64,000 bases of DNA from positions 434,001-498,000 of the forward strand of contig LATX02000196.1 in NCBI GenBank assembly GCA_001466705.2, given 5' to 3'. Made by a program: the position numbers and the translations under genes. The notes beneath the pieces are model-generated. The model worked only from the letters and a program-made list of their open reading frames with translations. It did no database searches and had not been told where the DNA came from. How positions within the stretch are numbered: position 1 is the stretch's first letter; each line of letters begins with the position of its first letter. Below, one piece after another: positions 55,507 to 64,000 of this stretch. The DNA is from Moniliophthora roreri (Eukaryota > Basidiomycota > Agaricomycetes > Agaricales > Marasmiaceae).

Positions 55507-58500
55507 ATGTCCTCAACAGAACGCGAACCGTTGCTCTCTCCGAGTCATCCCCGGAAGGCAGCTAAGGGATTGGCACCTCATGAAATATCAAAATCTATGA
55601 GGTATGGGATCTTGGCGGGAGTATGGATGGCGACTTTCCTTTCGGTGCGTGGTCGGTTTCTATTGAAATAAGTTTCGTTGTTAACATGTTTCCTTCACAG
55701 TCCGTGAATAGTGCGTGATACTTCTCCAATGGATTGACCTAACATGCTGCTGAATTTTCAACTACCTGGACCTCAAGTGACCTTGGTACCGACCAGTACG
55801 TGCTGATCCTATCGCTTGGTATGACGGTTACTTAGGCATGACCTATCACTAGTGCTCCCTTCTATATCGTCTCAATTTCAGAAGTCACACCAAGCCAGCT
55901 GGCTAGGAACCTCGTCAGTACTACCCTAACCCTCCTACTCGGCTCGCCTAAGAATCGTGTTAGGTACTTACTCGCGACTTGCACATTCACGCCTCTGTAC
56001 GGACGATTGTCAAATGTAATGGGTCGGAGAGGAGCAGCTCAAACCGCTGTTTTGTTTGCGGGGCTTGGTACTCTCGCATGTGGATTGTCTACAAGCATGG
56101 AAATGCTGATTGTTTCTCGTTTCGTGAGTACTACACGTGGATTGTGTATGTTCTGACTAGCTCATATATGATATACATTGAAGATTGCTGGAATAGGAGG
56201 CGGCGGCGTGAACACAATAGCCACGTAAGTCGACCTTTTTTCATGGCTACCGACCTCTGACTATTCATCGTCCCTAATTTAGAATTGTCGTGAGCGATAT
56301 GTACACCCTCCGTGTGAGCCAAAATTACAGTCTTAATATTCATCCTCTCATACATGGCTTCAAAAGTCCCGAGGACTGGCACAGGGAGTTGCAAGTGTCT
56401 TCAACGGAGTGCGTTGATTGTGACCATCGCCGCTTTGCATCTTACGCATACGTCGACAGCTCGGTCTGGGATTTGGTGGCCCTATTGGCGGTCTCATAAC
56501 TGATTGGTATGGAAATGCCAGGAATCACTTTCTTGGCATCTTCCGCAACCTTGGATTTGGACTAATTATGTCGTCGCAGGCTAGGATGGCGATGGGCTTT
56601 TCTTCTTCAAATCCCTCTATTTTTTATTTCTCTCGTGCTCACGACAACTAACCTTCGCTATGTGACCAAAGTGAGAGCAGTAGTCATTCCTTGCATTCTT
56701 TTCATTGATCAATCCACTAGGGGAAAGGCAAGAGTCCTAGGGAAGTCCTGAAGCGCATCGATTATTTTGGTAGCATCACGTTGTTGATTGCGGTGTGTTC
56801 CGTTCATCCTACGTACGCGAGACTTTGATTCAACTAGCTTTACATATCATAGGTTGGGTCGATTTTGGTCTTCCTTAGTACCAAATACAACACAGATCTC
56901 CCGGTATGTCCCTCGCTACGCTGTACGTAGTTGGGACGATAGCTGAACCGTCATCTTCAGTGGTCTAATCCCGGTGTCATTGCCCCCTTGACACTTTCTT
57001 TTGTGTTCTTCGTAGTCTTTGTCCTCGTGGAACTCTACGTTGCACCCGAACCCGTGTTGGCTCCATTCCTTCTCAAGGGAAGAATTCCCGTCCTAGTTGG
57101 AATGTCCAACTTCCTTGTTGCCACCTGCAACTTCTCTATCACGTACTTCTACCCGATGTGGTTCCAAACCGTCATGCTTACAAGGTATATTGTGCCCATG
57201 AGTCCGTCGTCCATTCCCAGCTGAAACTGGTTACTAGTGCTTCAATTGCAGGTAGTAATGTTTTTCCGTCGCCGGTTCATAGCCTAGGATGCTGAAATAT
57301 GCTTCAAAGGACTCCATATCCTACCCAACAGTATATCGATGTCGTTAGGCTCGGTGTTTGCTGGCTGGATGATGCACCGCACAGGAAAATATAAAATGAT
57401 AAACCTCGTTTTTGGTATTCTACCTTTCATTGCGTCTCTGTTGATTATCCAGATACACGAGACTTCTGGATGGGTCCAATCTTGGTTGAGTATCGTAAGT
57501 TGTCGTCTGCGGCGTGGTCGGTCCAGTTCTTACTTTCAATTTATCAGATCCCGTTGGGCTTTGGAAATGCGGTAGTGCTGCAGACTATGCTTAGTATGAC
57601 ACCCGTCCTGCTTCTGCTACCTCAACTGATCAATTTGACCCAGTCGCGCTTCTGGCTCATACACCCGGTAAGTTATTGCTACCCATTCGCAAGCCGTATG
57701 CTAACATATGGTGATAAGAATCACATATGGCAGTCGCGACGGGCTTCGGGCAACTCTTCCGGGGCGTTGGTAAGTGGTGGCTGTTTTAGATTCTAGAGTC
57801 TCACCTTGCCTTGTTTCAGGACAAGTGGGGGGCGTAGCCATATCTTCTGCCATCTTCCAATCAAAGCTGGATTCTGAACTGCGGAAAAGAATCCGCACTC
57901 CAGACTCAGAAGAGGTGAGCACCCTTTTCTGGATCCATGCTTATGTTCATACTTCACCTTCGCAGCTGGTCAGGCAAATCCGGCAAAATGCCCGTCTCGT
58001 GGCAACTTTACCGTCAGAACTTCAGCGACACGCTCGTGATTCGTATGCTGTGAGTCTGAAAGCCGTCTTTATCTTCGCTACATGCTCGACCCTGTTAGCG
58101 TATCTCGTGCGGTTGCCCGTGAGTTCCTTTTTTTCTGTGTTTCTGCTCGATCTGACCCCATCTTGAGATCCCCGAGAAAGACCTTGATTCACGGCCGAGA
58201 TCCAATTCTGCACCCCCGCCCCCGGCTTCCAACAGAACCGAAGCAGAGGTACCTCCCCAGGCCCTGCAACCACCTACTACGGCTATGCAATCCGCAGCTC
58301 CAGCCCCATCTTCGATGACGCCGGACTCAGCGACTGAGATAGGCGAAAGTCGGGATTCGGATGACAGTAGCAACGATGGAGACGACGACGATACTCCAGG
58401 ACGACCGATTCAGAGAAGCCGACGGCTCTCGATGTTTGAGTCGTTCGATGGCGGTATGGACCTAGAGAGTCATCGTGTTGGGGGGTCAGCTAGAGAGAGG

Positions 58501-58524
58501 ACGCTATCTACGCCGTCTGTGTAA
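55507..58524 (+). CDS. MFS transporter, vacuolar basic amino acid/Fnx1-like
   Basis: Drug:H+ antiporter-type (14-helix) major facilitator. The start MSSTEREPLLSPSHP has an acidic dileucine-like EREPLL signal, common in vacuolar transporters. Membrane segments include AGVWMATFLS, the motif block GIGGGGVNTIATIVVSDMY, GFGGPIGGLITD, WRWAFLLQIPLFFISLVL, ITLLIAVGSILVFLS, TLSFVFFVVFVLVEL, SMSLGSVFAGWMMHRTGKY, and a last segment, FIFATCSTLLAYLVRL. A long soluble tail rich in Ser, Asp and Pro ends RTLSTPSV. About 17 introns. An upstream in-frame Met (55486) is an alternative start. Vba/Fnx1 relatives move basic amino acids into the vacuole; substrate here is inference. Confidence 0.88.
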
Positions 58525-58642
58525 TGGACTTTATTATGTTAGACGTATTCACGACGTGCAATGAAACTAGTGATGAATAAGTTATGAAATAGAGGTTATT
58601 TGGATAGTATGATACATTGAGTCTTGTCGAGCACAGCAAAGC

Positions 58643-59308
58643 TCACGAGCCCATCATTCCATTCATCCTTCTCCTTCTTTGCCGACGATTCCTCCGTCTT
58701 CTCTTCTGCTCCATGTAGATCCATGTCGCTATAATCTCGTCTGCAATTTGTACGCCGTGCGGTAGAATGTTCAAAGTTGGTGGCCGGGAGTTTGAGAAGA
58801 AACCGAGCGAGCCACTGTCGTATGCTGCTGTCAGGGTATGCGATCCGTCGTTGATGACCAGCTATACAGTGCAGAAAATGAATTGAAGTCCCACATTAAT
58901 GTACCAATGACAAAGATAACGGATAGCGGACGTACGACGGTAGAATCCCAGTCCACCTTCCATTTGTAAGACTTTCCATCTGAAGCTATGAACGATTCAG
59001 ATCTAGAAACAAGGATCATAAGTATGTCGAGCAACGGGTTCGGGATATCTAAAGTTGTTTGTTACCCACACTGAGAATATTCCTTCCCGCTGTGGTGTAA
59101 TGTTCCTTCCCCAAACACTGACAAGGCTATCCCAAGACCCAGAATCGACGATGGCCATATCAGCAGCGTCAGGACCCATAATTTTCTTGATTGTTGAGGG
59201 TTTGCTGCTGAAGAATCCGACATCGGTTTCAACATGGTAAAGAGGGTGCCCGTCGGGAAGAATGAAAACTGTGTTCCATGGGTCTGAATCCATTAATGAG
59301 AGTTCCAT
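58643..59308 (-). CDS. DUF6593-like small protein
   Basis: Three exons. Exon 1 begins MELSLMDSDPWNTVFILPDG and runs to SVWVTNNF. Exon 2 is SESFIASDGKSYKWKVDWDS. Exon 3 carries LVINDGSHTLTAAYDSGSLG and ends with the hallmark ADEIIATWIYMEQKRRRRNR and a basic tail. The pattern of a beta-rich domain with a W-x-V core and a final (D)EI-A-ThhYMExKRR block fits DUF6593, a lineage-expanded basidiomycete family of unknown role. Its 3' end converges with the MFS gene, 118 bp away. Confidence 0.8.
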
Positions 59309-62112
59309 GACGGCTGGTGTTGATTATCGAGAGTTTTCAGCTGGTTTTGACGACAGAAAAGTCTAGAAATGAGAGCCCAGTTATAAGAGATGTTCGTCAT
59401 GGTGGAGTGGTGGTGAAGGGATGCACAGCAATGCGGCAGTGCTGAAATCAAAACTCGGCTCCGTATCCACAAGACAAGATGTCTTTACAGTAGCAAGGGC
59501 CTATGGGAGACAAGACATGCCAGTATTACCAAACTTGTTAACCTTGAGCAGTACGCCGAAAATCGGCTGAGTCCCAGCAGTAGGTTCTGAGGTCTGAGCA
59601 TCTCGCTGCCTAGTCCGCATATTGCTGAAAAGTCTATATCCAGGACGCCAGTGCCAAGTAGCCTCGAGGGGTAGAAACAAGGACAAATACGCACCTAGAC
59701 GTTAGAGCGTTTCAATTGTGTTGTAAGAAATGTGCGTTACTCAGACCAGGTGTAAGGATAAGAGTTGTGGTCACAGTAATGGTCTGAAAGAAAGACATAA
59801 TCAGGCAAGAAACCGCACCGCTTATCCCAAGTCCCGGCCCAGGGTAAGGCGCGTTATGTACTGCATAATAATTCGATTTAGCCGCCCAACGGATTATCTT
59901 CATGATACCCAGTCTTCGTGTCATTTAGCATTCTAAATACATCGACTAGCAGTAACTATTTCTCAAGGACCTACATCGGTAATTCCAGATCCACGTCTCT
60001 TTGCTATCAATCTCATACCCATATCATGTTCGAACTTTGGCTTCAGCCCCAAAATCGCCAAACGAGAACTGTAGTGACGACCTTGGAAATCGATTCTCGT
60101 ACAGAATCGATGAGCGCGAGCTAAGCGTTAAACTTGGGTGTCCCGCGTGCAATTGGGGGTGTCCGTACTAGCGTCAAAGGTCCCCTGGGGCAGGTGCACG
60201 TCGACCGAGATTGATTAACAAGGGTGGAACGAAGCAAGGTCGCGGGACGAAATAGTATGTTCGAGAGGATCCACACATTCCCGTTGGCTTGTATTTCTGG
60301 GGAAAGAGAAAGGAGACACATCGTTATATATATAATGATATTATACTCAGGTGACTATAGATCACAGCGTCTGGTTCTCATTCAAATTCAACTTGTTGCG
60401 CATTGGACTGGTAAGATTTTTTATGTGTACTAGCATCAGCAGCTGAAAGAGAAGGATGTCTATATAGGAAACTTAAGCTACGGTGTTTCATGAAAGACAT
60501 GGATAACGTACTCATTACCCGCAATCCCACCAATACAATCTTCTAGCCCATCGTGAATACGGCTTCATTGTTGACGCGTAAATTCGAGATTTCTGCGTTG
60601 AAGCCCAGAGGTCTTTGGAGCGTAGCAAGGAGAAGGCTGGAGATGAGGAAGTGGTAGTGATTGAGAAGAAAGAGGCAAAGGTTACGAGTCTGAGTTTACG
60701 AGGATTCGTCTTTATCGCCAATTCTTTCCTTATACGGAAGGTATAACTGTAGTGGGAAAGTTGTGGTCGTCGATAGATCGTTTTGTGACATTTGGCTCGC
60801 TTCGTCGCTTAGCTTCGCTCTCATCGTCGGTTGGCCCCGAAAGGTTTCCGTAAAACTAAAACACCAGAAAAACGGACTCGTACTTGTCATCGGACCCTGA
60901 TGCATGATGCATGATGGCCCGCTGCGGCAGAAAAGAGAGTAGACGTGGGAAAGTTTAGGGTAGGCGGGAAACCAATTGACGCACGGATCGTGAAACGGCT
61001 CTTTCTTGCCAAGCCCCACAAGCCAACTTGGTTTTGAGATAGGTAGGTGCCAATGAGGAGAAACATGTCTAAAATCCTCATTTCCAGGACCTAGGCCTAC
61101 AGCATATAAAGGATTTCACAGCAATACGACAGCATGGCTGCTCGAATCAACACGTTCCTCAGTCGGCTGTTCATATGTATCTACAGCAATATTCCAAAAG
61201 TCGACTTGTTCTCTTGCCAAGGGTGCCACTCTTCCCACCGTGTCCGCGGTGTCCGCCATGCTTCTTCATCTTGCCCCCTACCCCCGTCATCGTCTTCCTG
61301 GCCCGACAGCATTACCCAATGGTCCAAACACGTCCGTTTGGACGTTGTTTTTCTCTTCAAGTTCTCTTTAGCGGTGTAGCTTTATGCAGAAAGCGCCTGT
61401 AAATTCACCACTGCAGTCTCCTTTGAGACTCGGAGATCCGGATATATCGGGCTGGGAGCTTCTTTGATCGCGACAGCACGATTGATACGCACAAGAAAAC
61501 TACAGGAACACCAGATAGTCCTCAGATCATCAAGACCGAACGCGATAATGCTAGTGAGGAGGCAATGCTTGAAGTTCAAGTATAGTGAAGATTGACAGGA
61601 ACAGGCACCCTTACAGTTTGCAGACAGCGATAGCATCGACTACCTGGAATCCTGGCAGACATTTCTACATGGTGGAGTCAGATGGGTCTTGACCTTACGA
61701 ACATTATTGCGGTCACAGGCTGACTCGGGAGACACTACAAATATGACATGAAGCCTGAAGCCTGGAGTGACACTGACCGGGATACAAACCCCCGTGTGAC
61801 CATATCCATGTCTAACATTCAAATCAGTGTAGCCTCATGGTTAATATTTCGTGAACGGGACTATCACAGCAGATCTTGAATCATGCCAGCTATGATCTTG
61901 ACCCCAAGCATGTCTAGTGGCAATATGCCTGTCTGGTGATCAGTGCTGATATTGTAGATTACATAGATGGGCCTCGAAGTATAAAAGAAGTTGGCTGCTT
62001 GACTGGGATTCAGATCACACTGCCAGGACGACGAGCTTAGTTCCAATTGAATCTCTGTTCTCCCCCCAAGGTGTTTTACTGGAACCATTGGTCTGTGTTG
62101 GTGTACGTTCTC
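59309..62112. other. Long region without a supportable gene
   Basis: 2.8 kb with only short ORFs. The least implausible are a minus hydrophobic ORF (59712-59924) and a plus ORF at 61134 preceded by a TATAAAGG motif (about 61107), which may be a small transcription unit starting MAARINTFLSRLFICIY. Neither shows family features. No repeats were recognised. Confidence 0.4.
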
Positions 62113-63542
62113 ATGGATCTGTTTGTGCTGCAATCTTTACTGATTCAAAGAGGAAAACAGCTCACACTATTCTTGCTTGGTGAGACTTTTATGTAATGAA
62201 GCTCATGATAGCATTGACTCTACACAGGATTCTATGTCTTACTTTTCAGTCTATCAGTGTATTTTGTCTGCACCCGCCAAACTAATGCAAAGAGAAAGTT
62301 GCATCTGGGGTGGATGATTACACTTTTTATCTTGTCATTTTCCTCAGCTTTATTACACATGGGCACTACTATCCATATTGCCATCTTAGGCTTCCAAGTA
62401 GCAACCACACAAGACCTGAACCCTCTGTTGGATTGGACATCACCTAGTAATGTGGCTGACAAAGCTCTGGGGTGAGTAGCTTGACTTGTCAGTATTTGAC
62501 CTTCTAAAGTATTCTGATTGAACACACCAGATTGGTTTTTTACATCCTTTATATTCTAGCCAAGTAAGTGTAAAGTAACAACCATAGACCAACTTATAAG
62601 CCATCAGAGTAGCTGCATTGCAGATATGATCCTGGTAGGTACTAGATACCTCACACTTTCATTGTCTTTAATGTCTCATTGCAATAACTGCTGCAGCTAT
62701 ATCGATGTTTTGTCCTCTGGAATTCCATGAGACCCATTTTTATTGTGGCTTTAGTAATTTTGTTTTTGACCAACGGTATGGGCGGTCTTGTTCCAGGGGT
62801 CAGTAATAACTGACATAATTTCAGTCACTGGTTTCATTAGAGTTGTGCTGCTTCACACTCTGCCAGCAGTGCATCTTCAGACTTTGTCAATGATACATCT
62901 TGCTTATTTTATTGCCAATGCAATCAACACCACTCTTCTAACACTTGCCACTGGTATGTCACATTCATCATTCATCTGATAACCACAGGAGACCTGTGTC
63001 CATTATACAGCTGGCCAGATCTGGTGGTCAAGCCGGGAGGCTAGAAGGCTCCTGGGCCATGAGGTTGACCGAAGGTACAAGAGGGTCGTAGCAATGGTGT
63101 ACGCAACGTTTAATAACCATTGGGTACTCATCTCATTGTCCTTTTCAGCATTGAATCGGGATTTCTGTATACTGCCAGTCTCGTTGCAGAGGTTTCAGTC
63201 TCGCAGTCGGCAAGCAGTTTGGGATTTGAACTTGAATTGTTTCCGCTTGTAGCGCTCATGGCTGTATGTGTCAAGTCCCTTGCATTACTCAAACTTCCTC
63301 ACATTGAAGTTCAGGGCATTGCTCCAACGTTGATCATCTTGCGTAGCAGCCTGGGATCATCTGAGAGTGCTGTCCCTGACTCTCGGATAATTTCCTCATT
63401 GCGATTTGGTGGTCCACCTCCTGTTGAAGCGAGTCAGGGTTCTGAAGTGTGCACTGTGGACATACAATTCGATCCCGTAAATGAAGGCGGTGATTTGGAG
63501 GCTCCTAAAATTGAACGCGACGACGCGGCAGCCAGAGTCTGA
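62113..63542 (+). CDS. Seven-helix membrane protein of basidiomycete-expanded family
   Basis: Spliced exons begin MDLFVLQSLLIQRGKQLTLF and continue GFYVLLFSLSVYFVCTR, LGWMITLFILSFSSALLHMG and LVFYILYILA. After the YRCFVLWNSMRP loop come FIVALVILFLTN, HLAYFIANAINTTLLTLAT, the conserved loop GQIWWSSREARRLLGHEVDR and YTASLVAEVSV, then GIAPTLIILRSSLG before an acidic cytoplasmic tail ending DDAAARV. Order and the IWW-x-RxARRLLG loop match an abundant fungal receptor-like 7TM group without known ligand. Exon 1 is 67 nt and the first splice restores frame exactly. Some middle introns are less certain. Confidence 0.8.
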
Positions 63543-64000
63543 TCAGTTTTCAGCCCAGGCTTGTGTTTGGATCTGTAAATCCAAGCTACCACACCATTTA
63601 CTCATAAACAGAATCTGTATATTCAACTATGCTGTTCTACCTTCTGGTACTGCTTGTGTTTATTATATCCAGAATTGTTCTAGTACTTCTTACTCATTCT
63701 CCCGAAGCATCTGAAGCCACACCGCACCGCCTGCGGCATAGGCTGACTGGAATGATATCAGGTCAAGGAGTTATCTCCATCGGACTCCTACCTACATTTT
63801 CGAGTACTAATCATCGCCGCGCCGCCTGTCCCAGTATCGTGCGTCCCTCTTCCCGAACCCCAGTGGTGTCCGATACACTCGAGAACACCTGGTCATAACC
63901 AAATGGCTATTACCTGCCTTTAGCAGAGACGAGATTCACCACTATGAAGAGGCCAACTTTGCATAGAGCAGAGGCGTGATGGAGAATCCCACCCTTTCAT
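63543..64000. other. Downstream region at window edge
   Basis: Only short hydrophobic ORFs are present (63629-63898). No gene is supported before the end of the window. Confidence 0.4.

Noticed and set aside
61134..61379. Small gene downstream of a TATA-like box
   Set aside because: Frame gives low-complexity Ser/Pro sequence with no homology I recognise. Mentioned only as a possibility in the regional entry.

Overview
The window comes from a filamentous basidiomycete, most probably an Agaricomycete (mushroom-forming fungus). Evidence: genes on both strands are cut by many 45-75 nt GT-AG introns. Several families typical of these fungi appear (a DUF6593-like protein, a fungal-type seven-helix membrane protein, a small multi-exon cysteine-rich protein, a paired Fe(II)/2-oxoglutarate oxygenase family, type-B carboxylesterases). 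The first 19 kb is packed with LTR-retrotransposon debris.

Region 1, about 1-19.6 kb, is a nested transposon block. A complete Ty3/gypsy chromovirus (820-8144, minus strand) has 569-bp LTRs, a perfect 5-bp target duplication (GCCTT), a polypurine tract, a putative self-priming primer-binding site and a TATA box about 30 bp upstream of the inferred transcript start. Its gag-pol is broken mostly by TGA stops, but an extra third ORF with two zinc knuckles is open. It lies inside older debris. A second gypsy family appears to be split in two (10565-13397 and 1-695). A third family (X, plus strand) is represented by long LTR copies (9246-10290, 10321-10564, 14054-15106) and a decayed gag (15331-16050). 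A 2.08-kb imperfect palindrome (17013-19092) closes the block. Single-N gaps at 8674 and 10320 are flanked by duplicated contig ends.

Region 2, 19.6-30 kb, carries an FAD monooxygenase, a ubiquitin-protease-like gene with two tandem modules (the second lacking the catalytic Cys), a cysteine-rich ORF that may be its C-terminal part, a weak small gene, a hairpin-rich stretch with TTAGGG-like motifs, another N gap (29128) and a 570-bp hAT-like non-autonomous element with a perfect 8-bp target duplication.

Region 3, 30-41.4 kb, is a zone of gene duplication and decay: two tandem secreted type-B carboxylesterases (the first has lost two splice acceptors), and two Fe(II)/2OG oxygenase paralogues flanking a frameshifted kinase-like gene.

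Region 4, 41.4-64 kb, holds mostly conserved genes: a mitochondrial-type PP2C phosphatase, shugoshin, a cyclase-family hydrolase, the PRP4 splicing kinase, a small basic protein in divergent orientation to PRP4, a small cysteine-rich protein, a vacuolar-type MFS transporter, a DUF6593-like protein and a seven-helix membrane protein. Most coding models were built by hand-splicing exons. Outer boundaries and key motifs are more reliable than every internal junction.
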